A DNA stretch of 28,517 nt from JANQUM01 sp047630355 (GTDB lineage Bacteria > Bacteroidota > Bacteroidia > Cytophagales > Spirosomataceae): contig JBLHXN010000036.1 of NCBI GenBank assembly GCA_047630355.1, positions 1-28,517 of the forward strand, written 5' to 3'. Position 1 is the stretch's first letter. Each line of letters starts with the position of its first letter. Below are positions 7,530-16,247 of the stretch, in pieces. The position numbers were made by a program, and so were the translations under genes. Below the pieces are notes generated by a model, which worked only from the letters and a program-made list of their open reading frames with translations, was not told the DNA's origin and searched no databases.

Positions 7530-8930
7530 TTACAAGCTACGAACAAAGCTGAAAAAGAACTTATTTTCTCCTAACTGATTAAAAGAATAATTTAGCCGAC
7601 CAATGGTATCGTACCAGGTTACAATATCCATCCCGATTCCGCCGCCAACCAACGGCTTATTTCCAAGCGAGGTATTACTGAATTCAGGGAAATAATTTTT
7701 AACGTATCCTACGTCTAAATAAGTAGTCATATAAGCCGCCACCGGAAGCGTACTAAACTGTTTTATCTTAATAAGACGCTTTAAGTCAAAGGTGCGGTTG
7801 AGTAATTGATACTTCAAGTTGGTTCGGAGCAATCCGTAATCCTGCCCGTCAATGACGTACAACTCATATCCACGCACCAAAGTATTTCGAAAACCCAATC
7901 CAGTAATTAAGGTGTATGGTTGAAGCCGTGGAAATGACAACTTTCCGCTCATACTAACATCACCGTAGAGTTTACCAACTACTGGAAAATACTTCGTGTA
8001 AGCCGCCGCCATATTCAATTGATTAACATCGCTCTTTTTACCAATTCCGAACTTAGATACTCCCGCAGCCAACAGGTGTCCGTTCAGGGCATATTGCCTG
8101 TTATCTCGTTTGTCAAAACGATACGTATAACTCAGTTGAGTGTAACGTTGACTATTTCCTTCGTTTAGAAAATAATTAGAATTTAGTTTTCGGATAGTGT
8201 CAGCTACCGTAACATTACTATACCCCAAATATACGGAGTGCGTATGGTATAAATCATTTCTCAACGTGTACTGTATATAACCACCCCATCGCTGCCGAAC
8301 CCGCTCGTCAGTATTCAAAAATTGGAGCTTGTCCCGCTGAGTCCGAAACGCCATGGTTCTTTGCGTGGAATAAAAAATACCCGTACTTATTCCCATACGT
8401 TGTTTCTTATCAATGTACGGACGCGAATACGAAGCTTCGAAATACGGGACAAATCCGCCGTAAGCTTTTAGTGCAAGCTGATCGGCTTTACCCGTCAGGT
8501 TAAAGTGCCTTCCCTGTATTCCGTAAGTGAGTCTTCTCAAATCCCGGCCGCGTTCGTACCACCATTCGTTAAAATTCCGGTCGGATAAGAATAATACGGG
8601 GAGCACCAATAAATACCACCGCTCTTTCACCGTTACGGTAACAGTTATTTCATTATTCAGGATTTCGGTGGCATTTACATCAACCGTAATAAATAGATTC
8701 GTATTAAAAATATTACTTTGGCATCTTTTAAGAATATCCGGAAGCAAAGCAGTAGCAAGCGTATCTCCTATTTCAAACGTGAGTTCCCGGTTGATAATTG
8801 AAGCGTTCGTTCTGACATTTCCTTCAATACGGACCTCCCTGACAACCTTAATAGTTAAGTCTGTTTGAGCCATCGCCGAAGAGTCGGGAATTGCCAAGAA
8901 ATGAAAAAATATGAAGAGGATTTTTACCAA
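7530..8930 (-). CDS. Omp85-type outer-membrane protein with one POTRA-like domain (BamA/TamA-related)
   Basis: The 466-residue protein has a hydrophobic N-terminus (MVKILFIFFHFLAIPDSSA), then a POTRA-like domain at about residues 25-105 (VVREVRIEGNVRTNASIINR, GDTLATALLPDIL, ITVTVTVKERWY). A long series of alternating beta-strands follows and ends in KFFFSFVRSL. Near residue 355 the sequence NTLVRGYE matches the VRGY/F motif of the conserved loop in Omp85 barrels. BamA and TamA have five and three POTRA domains; this protein has room for one only, so it is a short Omp85 variant, probably in substrate insertion or translocation. The frame has no ATG near its start: codon 1 is TTG, with a stop just upstream and the first ATG at codon 20 inside the presumed signal. 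The TTG start is therefore preferred. The lipoprotein gene follows 21 bases downstream. Confidence 0.85.
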   Translation of the reverse strand: MVKILFIFFHFLAIPDSSAMAQTDLTIKVVREVRIEGNVRTNASIINRELTFEIGDTLATALLPDILKRCQSNIFNTNLFITVDVNATEILNNEITVTVTVKERWYLLVLPVLFLSDRNFNEWWYERGRDLRRLTYGIQGRHFNLTGKADQLALKAYGGFVPYFEASYSRPYIDKKQRMGISTGIFYSTQRTMAFRTQRDKLQFLNTDERVRQRWGGYIQYTLRNDLYHTHSVYLGYSNVTVADTIRKLNSNYFLNEGNSQRYTQLSYTYRFDKRDNRQYALNGHLLAAGVSKFGIGKKSDVNQLNMAAAYTKYFPVVGKLYGDVSMSGKLSFPRLQPYTLITGLGFRNTLVRGYELYVIDGQDYGLLRTNLKYQLLNRTFDLKRLIKIKQFSTLPVAAYMTTYLDVGYVKNYFPEFSNTSLGNKPLVGGGIGMDIVTWYDTIGRLNYSFNQLGENKFFFSFVRSL

Positions 8931-9104
8931 TAGTAGTTAAAGTGTGGATTGGAATGCAAAGAAAACATATTTACGAGTATAAACGGTTTGAAGACTAACT
9001 ATTCGTAAAAACTAAATAGTTAATTAATATTTTTGTTGACCTGTTGTCGATCAGACATATAACTAAGTCTTATAATATTACTATTCACCCAAAATTAATC
9101 TGTG

Positions 9105-9912
9105 ATGAAAATTAAAAAATCAAACATGACGTTCAGTCAAATAATCAACGTAAACGTTGGTTTTTTGGAATTTTGGAATGCAGTACAGCTTCGGGCTGCA
9201 ACAAAGTGCCGTAAACCCAATTTACGATATGCTTGGTGCCGCCCCTGACCATATACCAGTACTTAATCTTGCCGACCCCATGACGGGTCTATTAATTCAG
9301 CCAATTACTGGAGCTTTGAGCAATGAAACATGGTCACCTCGCTTTAGAAGGCGAAAGCCCTACTTTCTTATCAATGCAATCATGGGTAGCGTTTGAATGC
9401 TGATTTATCCATTTAGCAGTTCGCTCTAGATAACCGCCGGACTCCTCTGGATTCTTGACGCCGGAAATAACACCGCTATGGAGCCTTACCGAGCTTTTAT
9501 TTCGGACAAATAGATCCCGAACACAAGGTCTTGGCTTTCAAACGCAGAGTTTCTTCACGGGTTTTAGGCAAACGCTGGCGAATTTGTCGCTCTTTATTTT
9601 CCCATTGTTAATCATCGAAAAAACCGGTTCACTCCCAAATTGGGTGTACGCTTCTTTCTTTCTCGGAGTGGTATACTTAAAGAACGCTACGGTGTTTACA
9701 TGGGAATAATCAACATGAAGATTGTTATACCAATGATTATTCAAACGCTGACTTTCGGGTATATCATGCGTGAATTTTTAGACAATGACCCTCGCAATAC
9801 AATCACATTTGGTGGTGTATTATTGCTTTTAGCGGCGTTGGCAACGCTCCTCATCAAACCTTCCAGGAAAAACCTTTCAGACGAGATGGTAACACCCGCT
9901 ACCGGACATTAA
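9105..9912 (+). pseudogene. SLC45/GPH-like MFS sugar transporter, multiply disrupted remnant
   Basis: The plus strand carries recognisable pieces of a sucrose/maltose-type MFS transporter in different frames. The start at 9105 reads into NVGF, then the frame shifts near 9170 to FGMQYSFGLQQSAVNPIYDM and GLLIQPITGALSNETWSPR. A TGA stops it at 9394. The match resumes at WILDAGNNTAMEPYRAF before a TAG at about 9493, resumes again as FQTQSFFTGFRQTLANLSLF, and ends with ERYGVYMGIINMKIVIPMII and a last helix near 9810-9860. The family is about 450 residues, but only about 270 codons of space exist, so roughly the sixth to tenth helices are deleted. The gene cannot make a transporter. It faces an intact GH63-like glucosidase gene, its probable former functional partner. 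Confidence 0.93.
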
Positions 9913-9936
9913 ACAAACAGGTAGTTATTGGAACTG

Positions 9937-9971
9937 AACGGACAGTTCGTATAAATCACGAATTGTCCGTT
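9937..9971. terminator. Intrinsic terminator between the transporter remnant and the glucosidase gene
   Basis: A 14-bp stem (9937-9950 with 9958-9971; one G-T wobble) has a 7-base loop. On the plus strand it is followed by T5CTTTC, and the stem overlaps the last codons of the convergent glucosidase gene. It fits the 3' end of the former transporter gene. Confidence 0.8.
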
Positions 9972-12628
9972 TTTTCTTTCATTTGCTTGAAAACGCTGAT
10001 ATGTTCAATTAGGTCAGCTACTAACCCTGTCCAACCCGTTTGGTGAGACGCTCCGCATCCGCTACCGTTATCACCATTGAAGTATTCGTAGAAAAGGTTG
10101 AGATCTTTGAAGTGCTCATCTTTTGCGTACACATCGTCGTTTCGCATGGCGGGTTTTACACCAGATTTATCAACTTGGAAAATACTGACCAATCGTTCAG
10201 AAATCTTATTTGCCGCATCTTGAATACTCATGATATTTCCCGAATTAGTCGGGTATTCCACTTCGTAATCGTCTCCGTAATACGAGTAAAATTTCATTAG
10301 TGAATCAACCAACAGGTAGTTCAAAGGAAACCAAACCGGTCCCCGCCAATTAGAATTTCCTCCCATTATTGCTAAATCCGATTCTCCCGCCACGTATTTC
10401 GCACTCAAATGCTCGCCGTGAAGATTAAAAGTGAACGGATGCTTTTCGTGGTATTTCGACATGGATCGAATTCCGTAATCAGACAAAAATTCTGACTCGT
10501 CAAACATTCGTTTCAACACCATTTTCATTCGGTGGCCACGCAGTAAGGCAAGCAAGTGAGTTTCCCCTTTGCCCGGCTCGTGCCAGCGTGAAATTAGGGA
10601 TGCTAAATCTGGTCGATTATTCAACACCCATTCTACCCGACGTTTGAAATCGGGTAATTTATTAAGCATTTCTTCGTCCAGTACTTCTACTGCCGCCAGC
10701 GGAATTAAACCCACCAACGAACGAATTTTCATAAAAAGTGTATCGCCCTGCGGAGTATTGACTTTATCGTAATAAAACTGATCTTCCTGATCCCAAAGTC
10801 CGAAACCTTCGTCTAAGTCGCGGTTAATTGCCTCAGCAATATAAAGGAAGTGCTCAAAAAACTTAGATGCCATATCCTGATAAGACGGACGTTCTATCGC
10901 AATTTCGCAAGCAATGCGAAGCATATTCAACGTGTACATTGCCATCCAACCGGTAGCATCTGCCTGTTGCAATTGTACCCCCGGAATCTGTGCGTTTCGG
11001 TCAAAAACACCAATATTATCAAGGCCCAAAAATCCACCACCAAAGAGGCCGTTTCCGTCCTCGTCTTTTTGGTTAATCCACCAGGTAAAGTTCAATAAGA
11101 GTTTGTGGAAAATACGCTCCAGAAAAGCTACGTCTCCTACTCCACCGTTACTCTTTTTGTCAATCTCGTACACCTGCCAGGTTGCCCAGGCGTGAACGGG
11201 CGGATTTACATCGGAGAAATTCCACTCATAAGCCGGAATTTGTCCGTTGGGGTGCATATAGTATTCCCGGAGTACAACCGCCAACTGACGTTTGGCAAAG
11301 TCCGGGTCAATTCGGGCAAGTGTGAGCGTATGAAAAGCCAAATCCCACGCGGCAAACCACGGATATTCCCACTTATCAGGCATGGATAAAATATTACCCA
11401 TATAGGCGTGTTTCCACGTATTATTTCGTTGAAAAGCCCTTCCCCGAAATTCGAATGGCATTTTCGGATCACCTTTGAGCCATTGATTAATATTATAGAA
11501 GTAAAATTGTTTGCACCACATCATTCCGGCAAACGCCTGACGTTGGATTTTCCGCATTTCTTCATTCTGTACATTTTTCTGCACTTCTCCGTAGAAAGCA
11601 TCTGCTTCGGCAAGTCTTTGATCAAAAATAGTATCGAAGTCGCCAAAAGCGTCTTTCAACTGAGTATTTGGAGAAAACCGCAACCGAACGCTGACAGACT
11701 CTCCGGCAGAAACTTCTTTACGATATACCGCCGAAGCTTTCGTTCCTATCCTGTTCGGATTTACGTACTTTTTTTCACCGCTGATAATGTAATTATTAAC
11801 GCCGTCTTTTACGTAAGGTGAATCATTAGGTTTCCCGAAAACCCGCTCCATATTGCTCTCGTTTTCGCAGAAGGCCAGTTCATCTGCTTCTTCAACGTAG
11901 AGTTTGAATTTATCGAAAAGTTGATGATGTACTTCAATCTGCTTATTGGATATACCGGTAAGCATTGGCTTTTGTTCTTGCCCTTCGTATCCCCAAGACC
12001 ACGTATTTCTGAACCAAATAGTAGGCAAAATAGTGAGCGGGGCAGCTTCTTTTCCACGATTATGAGCAGTTATCTTTATTAAGATGTCGTTCTCTTCTGC
12101 CTTTGCGTATTCAATAAAAATATCAAAATAGGTATTATCATCAAACGCACCCGTTTCAAGAATTTCGAATTCCGGGTCCTGACGTGAGCGGCGGTGAGTT
12201 TCTTCCAGAATATCATCGTACGGAAAGTTCTTTTGCGTGTACTTGTACAGCATTTTCATGTACGAGTGCGAAGGTGTACTGTCTAAATAGTAGTACAACT
12301 CTTTCACATCCTCGCCGTGATTCCCTTCGGTTCCGGTAAGTCCGAAAAGGCGTTCTTTTATGATATCATCTTTATGGTTCCAAAACCCGAGGGCGAAGCA
12401 AATATTCTGCTTATTATCGGAGATTCCACCAATACCGTCTTCACCCCACCGATAAGTTCGGGAGCGAGCCATATCGTGCGGTAAATAATCCCAGGTGTTT
12501 CCATAGACACTATAATCTTCCCGGACCGTTCCCCATTGCCTTTCAGACAAATAAGGACCCCACTTTTTCCAACCCTTATTATCCGATCTGCTAGCAAGTC
12601 TGCTTTTTTCTATATCTTTCAAATCCAT
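9956..12628 (-). CDS. GH63-like (MGH1-type) alpha-glucosidase, cytoplasmic
   Basis: The protein has 890 residues, no signal peptide and begins MDLKDIEKSRLASRSDNKGW. The order matches bacterial relatives of mannosyl-oligosaccharide glucosidase. The N-terminal beta-sandwich region has WGTVREDYSVYGNTWDYLPH and RTYRWGEDGIGGISD near residues 33-70. An (alpha/alpha)6 barrel follows with PWFAAWDLAFHTLTLARIDP near residue 425 (the Asp is the expected catalytic acid), IPAYEWNFSDVNPPVHAWA, and NWRGPVWFPLNYL near residue 775. The family cleaves alpha-glucosidic bonds in glucosides or small disaccharides. With no export signal it should act on imported substrate, which fits the SLC45-type transporter remnant next door. 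It is transcribed alone. The exact substrate is unknown. Confidence 0.9.
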   Translation of the reverse strand: MDLKDIEKSRLASRSDNKGWKKWGPYLSERQWGTVREDYSVYGNTWDYLPHDMARSRTYRWGEDGIGGISDNKQNICFALGFWNHKDDIIKERLFGLTGTEGNHGEDVKELYYYLDSTPSHSYMKMLYKYTQKNFPYDDILEETHRRSRQDPEFEILETGAFDDNTYFDIFIEYAKAEENDILIKITAHNRGKEAAPLTILPTIWFRNTWSWGYEGQEQKPMLTGISNKQIEVHHQLFDKFKLYVEEADELAFCENESNMERVFGKPNDSPYVKDGVNNYIISGEKKYVNPNRIGTKASAVYRKEVSAGESVSVRLRFSPNTQLKDAFGDFDTIFDQRLAEADAFYGEVQKNVQNEEMRKIQRQAFAGMMWCKQFYFYNINQWLKGDPKMPFEFRGRAFQRNNTWKHAYMGNILSMPDKWEYPWFAAWDLAFHTLTLARIDPDFAKRQLAVVLREYYMHPNGQIPAYEWNFSDVNPPVHAWATWQVYEIDKKSNGGVGDVAFLERIFHKLLLNFTWWINQKDEDGNGLFGGGFLGLDNIGVFDRNAQIPGVQLQQADATGWMAMYTLNMLRIACEIAIERPSYQDMASKFFEHFLYIAEAINRDLDEGFGLWDQEDQFYYDKVNTPQGDTLFMKIRSLVGLIPLAAVEVLDEEMLNKLPDFKRRVEWVLNNRPDLASLISRWHEPGKGETHLLALLRGHRMKMVLKRMFDESEFLSDYGIRSMSKYHEKHPFTFNLHGEHLSAKYVAGESDLAIMGGNSNWRGPVWFPLNYLLVDSLMKFYSYYGDDYEVEYPTNSGNIMSIQDAANKISERLVSIFQVDKSGVKPAMRNDDVYAKDEHFKDLNLFYEYFNGDNGSGCGASHQTGWTGLVADLIEHISVFKQMKEKTDNS

Positions 12629-12746
12629 TCCTTGGTCATTGATTTACCGCGACAAAAATATCAAAAAGGGATTAGCGTGAGTAATATTACTCAAATTGCT
12701 TTCCAAAAAATTACCTAAGCTACTTATTACAAGTAAATTGCGAATT

Positions 12747-13508
12747 TTAGATTACGTAACTAATTTCTTTGAAATCGTAATTTTTGACTGTCTTCAGTGT
12801 CTTTACTATCAATTTTCCCGTAGGGCTTACGTCGATTATCTGTCCAGCAAAAGTTTTATCATCTACTTTATAATTGTGCCATTCCTCAAATCGAAATAGG
12901 TTTTCTACGTACGTTTTCTTCTGAGAGTCCGTTTTTCCAGCCTTTAGTTCAAGAAACCGCTTTTCTATGTATTCCGCGAGTTTCTCAATAAGATGCTGAT
13001 TGTCTTGTTCCCTACCATTCATTTCAATCCGTAATGAGGTAGCATTGAGGTTTTCAAAATCGAGTTGATTTATATTCATGCCCACACCAATTATTGACCA
13101 GCCAATGTGGTTACCCAAGAGCATATTCTCAATCAGGATTCCACCCATTTTTTTATCTCCAACATAGATATCATTTGGCCACTTGATGGTCAGTTTATCC
13201 AATATCTGTAAGCTTAGTAAATCATGGATAGCCAACGAAACCGCTACGTTCAAATCGAACTGCTTGTTGGCTTGCAGGAAAGAAGGTTTCAGCAAGACTG
13301 AAAGGGTGATATTCATTCCCGGATGAGCCTCCCAATTATTACCCCTTTGCCCACGACCGGCTAATTGATTATCAGTAATAATAAATGCTCCCTCGAACGC
13401 CTCTTTCTGTTGAATTATTTCAGCAGCTAAGTCGTTAGTAGAATAACAACTAGAGAAGTATCGGACGTTTTTACCTACAAATAGCGTTTTGGGGTGAATT
13501 TTATACAA
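12747..13508 (-). CDS. birA: Biotin--[acetyl-CoA-carboxylase] ligase
   Basis: The enzyme activates biotin with ATP and attaches it to the carboxyl-carrier lysine of biotin-dependent carboxylases. The 253-residue protein has the biotinyl-AMP loop GRGQRGNNW at 51-59, the catalytic-lysine segment KWPNDIYVGDKKMGG at 109-123 and GVGMNIN at 141-147. There is no N-terminal winged helix, so this is a monofunctional ligase without the repressor role of E. coli BirA. It diverges from rsfS across 118 bases. I recall birA-rsfS-ftsH linkage as common in Bacteroidota, which supports the identification. Confidence 0.95.
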   Translation of the reverse strand: MYKIHPKTLFVGKNVRYFSSCYSTNDLAAEIIQQKEAFEGAFIITDNQLAGRGQRGNNWEAHPGMNITLSVLLKPSFLQANKQFDLNVAVSLAIHDLLSLQILDKLTIKWPNDIYVGDKKMGGILIENMLLGNHIGWSIIGVGMNINQLDFENLNATSLRIEMNGREQDNQHLIEKLAEYIEKRFLELKAGKTDSQKKTYVENLFRFEEWHNYKVDDKTFAGQIIDVSPTGKLIVKTLKTVKNYDFKEISYVI

Positions 13509-13626
13509 CTTTATTTGTTAATTTAGCGTTTTGAAACCAAACAGTAAGATTCTCCCTAAACTGTCCAGTTAAACACAAGGTATCTAAGTGGTACAGATAA
13601 ACAAAAGTAATACCAAACCGTACTGA

Positions 13627-14016
13627 ATGAAAGAAAAGCAAGTGGATTTAAGTAGCAAAGACCTTAGTGACCTCGTAATACACGGGATGTTGGAAAAGAA
13701 AGCTACTGATATAATATTATTAGATCTCCGAAAACTAAACAACACTATCACTGATTTTTTCGTGATATGCTCGGGTAACTCCGATACCCAAATAGACGCA
13801 ATTGCTACTTCAATAGATGCAGAAGTTTATAAATCCTCGGGGCAGTCTCCGTGGCATAAAGAAGGTTTGCAGAACAAAGAGTGGATCCTTTTGGACTTTG
13901 TGAATGTTGTAGCTCACGTTTTCAACAGTGAAAAACGAGCTTTTTTTGACATCGAATCACTTTGGGGCGATGCCGAAATTACGAACATTGATGAAAGTTT
14001 GAAAACCATTATATAA
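13627..14016 (+). CDS. rsfS: Ribosomal silencing factor RsfS
   Basis: This 129-residue protein matches the RsfS/YbeB/DUF143 family in length and motifs: KATDIILLDLRKLNNTITDF at about 25-44, FFVICSGNSDTQIDAIA, SPWHKEGLQNKEWILLDF near 83-100 and VVAHVFNSEKRAFFDIE. RsfS binds ribosomal protein uL14 on the large subunit and blocks subunit joining when nutrients are scarce. It is 60 bases upstream of ftsH on the same strand and probably shares its transcript. A weak 5-bp hairpin (CGGGT/ACCCG) lies between the two genes at about 14019-14035, without a T-run, so read-through is expected. Confidence 0.95.
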   Translation: MKEKQVDLSSKDLSDLVIHGMLEKKATDIILLDLRKLNNTITDFFVICSGNSDTQIDAIATSIDAEVYKSSGQSPWHKEGLQNKEWILLDFVNVVAHVFNSEKRAFFDIESLWGDAEITNIDESLKTII

Positions 14017-14076
14017 TCGGGTGTCATATACCCGTACTGTTTACAGATAATTTTAGTAAATATTTTTAGATAAATA

Positions 14077-16161
14077 ATGTCAGAAAATAACAGTAATAAA
14101 GATAAAAAAAGTAACATACCCAAGTTGCCTAAAAAACCAATTCAGGGACCCGGCGGATTGCAGGGCTGGATTGTTGCCGCCTTAATCATGGGAATTATTG
14201 GTTTCCTGATTTTCTCCCGCGGAGAAAGCCTCACACCCATAAAGTACAAGCAACTTGAAGAAATGGTACTCGATGGCGACGTTGAGAAAGTATCCATTGT
14301 TCAGAACTCAGACTTGGTTGAAGTAACTTTGACCAAAGAAGCTTTACAGAAGCCTGAGTACAAAAACTTATTAGGAAGTAATCGCTACAAAGGTGGCGAT
14401 AACGCTCACATGTCTCTTGAAGTAGTAAACGAAACAGTTTTCTCCAGCGACTACAAAGACTTCATAGAGAAAGCAAACATTTCGGACAACTACCGCACGC
14501 AGTTATACCCCGAAACAGCAAGAAGACCAGATTACGTAGAAATGCTACTAAGTTGGTTGCCCATCATATTCTTCATTGGATTAATGTATTTTCTAATGAC
14601 CCGCATGAGCGGTGGCGGCGGACCCGGAGGAGCATTATTTAATATTGGAAAATCAAAAGCTGCTCTATTTGACGCTGACAGTAAAGTAAAGATTACATTT
14701 AAAGATGTAGCCGGACTCGACGAAGCGAAAGAAGAACTGACCGAAATTGTTGACTTCCTTAAAAGACCAACCAAATACACCGAACTCGGTGGAAAAATAC
14801 CGAAAGGTGCTTTATTGGTAGGCCCTCCCGGTACAGGTAAAACCCTATTAGCCAAAGCAGTAGCTGGAGAGGCCAGCGTACCTTTCTTCTCACTTTCAGG
14901 TTCTGATTTCGTTGAAATGTTTGTGGGTGTTGGAGCCGCACGTGTTCGTGACCTCTTTAAACAAGCCAGAGAAAAAGCACCTTGTATCATCTTTATTGAT
15001 GAGATTGACGCTGTTGGTCGCTTGCGTGGACGTGGCTCTATGCCCGGCGGAAACGACGAGCGGGAAAACACACTGAACTCACTATTGGTGGAAATGGACG
15101 GTTTCGGTTCTGAAACCGGAATTATCATTGTTGCTGCGACTAACCGTCCTGACGTACTTGATCCGGCATTATTACGTCCGGGTCGTTTTGACCGTCAAAT
15201 TAGCGTAGATGCTCCTGACGTTATTGGTCGTGAAGCTATTTTCAAAGTACACTTACGTCCTCTTAAATTAGCGGATAATATTAAGCCAAGAAAATTAGCA
15301 GCACAAACGCCTGGTTTTGCCGGAGCTGAAATTGCCAACGTTTGTAATGAAGCGGCTTTATTAGCGGCTCGTCAGGAAAAGAAGGCAGTTGAGATGATTG
15401 ATTTTCAGAATGCTATTGACCGTGAAATCGGTGGATTGGAGAAGAAAAACAAACTTATTTCTCCTGAGGAAAAGGAAATTGTAGCTTATCACGAAGCGGG
15501 TCACGCTATTACAGGATGGTTCTTAGAACACGCAAATCCATTGGTAAAAGTGAGTATTGTACCGCGTGGTATTGCTGCTTTAGGTTATGCCCAATATTTG
15601 CCCCGTGAGCAGTATCTTTACCGTACTGAGCAATTATTTGACGAAATGTGCATGGCTCTTGGTGGACGTGCCGCCGAGCAGGTTGTTTTCGGAAAGATTT
15701 CTACCGGAGCGTTGAGCGATTTGGAGAAAATTACGAAAATGGCTTACAGCATGGTAACCATTTACGGTATGAATGAGAAAATCGGAAACCTTTCGTTTTA
15801 CGATTCTAAAGGTCAGTCTGAATATAATTTCACAAAGCCATACTCTGACGATACCGCCCGTACTATTGATGAAGAAGTTAAAAAGTTAGTGGATGAAGCC
15901 TACAAGCGTACAATTGATATGCTAATTGACAAGCGGGAACTATTGAATAGTTTAGCTGAGGCTTTATTGAAACGCGAGGTTCTTTATCAAAACGATTTAG
16001 TAGAAATTATCGGAAAGCGTCCTTTTGAAGTTCCAACAGCTTTTCAGGAATTTATGGATAGAGAAGATACCGTTGAAGAACTCGCCGAAATTATCGAAGA
16101 GAAGAAGTCTGACGATGATGCTAAAGACGAAAAACCTTCAGAAGAGGAAACGAAAGCCTAA
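14077..16161 (+). CDS. ftsH: ATP-dependent zinc metalloprotease FtsH
   Basis: FtsH is a membrane-anchored AAA+ protease that degrades misfolded membrane proteins and selected regulators. The 694-residue protein has a first membrane helix at about 31-47, a periplasmic domain and a second helix at about 160-176, followed by a Gly-rich linker. The AAA module contains Walker A GPPGTGKT (249-256), Walker B IIFIDEID (304-311) and the second region of homology (RPDVLDPALLRPGRFDRQ). The zinc site HEAGH is at 472-476 and the third ligand is expected in GALSDLEKIT. The last 40 residues are acidic and disordered, as in many Bacteroidota FtsH. It is the second gene of an rsfS-ftsH unit that ends at a strong terminator. 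Confidence 0.98.
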   Translation: MSENNSNKDKKSNIPKLPKKPIQGPGGLQGWIVAALIMGIIGFLIFSRGESLTPIKYKQLEEMVLDGDVEKVSIVQNSDLVEVTLTKEALQKPEYKNLLGSNRYKGGDNAHMSLEVVNETVFSSDYKDFIEKANISDNYRTQLYPETARRPDYVEMLLSWLPIIFFIGLMYFLMTRMSGGGGPGGALFNIGKSKAALFDADSKVKITFKDVAGLDEAKEELTEIVDFLKRPTKYTELGGKIPKGALLVGPPGTGKTLLAKAVAGEASVPFFSLSGSDFVEMFVGVGAARVRDLFKQAREKAPCIIFIDEIDAVGRLRGRGSMPGGNDERENTLNSLLVEMDGFGSETGIIIVAATNRPDVLDPALLRPGRFDRQISVDAPDVIGREAIFKVHLRPLKLADNIKPRKLAAQTPGFAGAEIANVCNEAALLAARQEKKAVEMIDFQNAIDREIGGLEKKNKLISPEEKEIVAYHEAGHAITGWFLEHANPLVKVSIVPRGIAALGYAQYLPREQYLYRTEQLFDEMCMALGGRAAEQVVFGKISTGALSDLEKITKMAYSMVTIYGMNEKIGNLSFYDSKGQSEYNFTKPYSDDTARTIDEEVKKLVDEAYKRTIDMLIDKRELLNSLAEALLKREVLYQNDLVEIIGKRPFEVPTAFQEFMDREDTVEELAEIIEEKKSDDDAKDEKPSEEETKA

Positions 16162-16183
16162 TTTTTCAGAATAAATTTTATAC

Positions 16184-16219
16184 AAAAAGAGCGGTAATCA
16201 GTTGGTTACCGCTCTTTTT
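16184..16219. terminator. Intrinsic terminator after ftsH, bidirectional
   Basis: A perfect 14-bp stem AAAAAGAGCGGTAA / TTACCGCTCTTTTT (16184-16197 with 16206-16219) has an 8-base loop. The A/T ends make it usable by ftsH and by the convergent amidohydrolase gene. Confidence 0.93.
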
Positions 16220-16247
16220 GCTTTAAGGTTATATTAAATAGGTTTTC

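Noticed and set aside
14019..14035. Hairpin CGGGT / ACCCG between rsfS and ftsH
   Set aside because: Only five pairs and no T-run; the two genes most likely share one transcript.
14532..15128. 198-codon minus-strand frame
   Set aside because: It is antisense to the AAA domain of ftsH; the sequence is Ser/Pro-rich without any domain.
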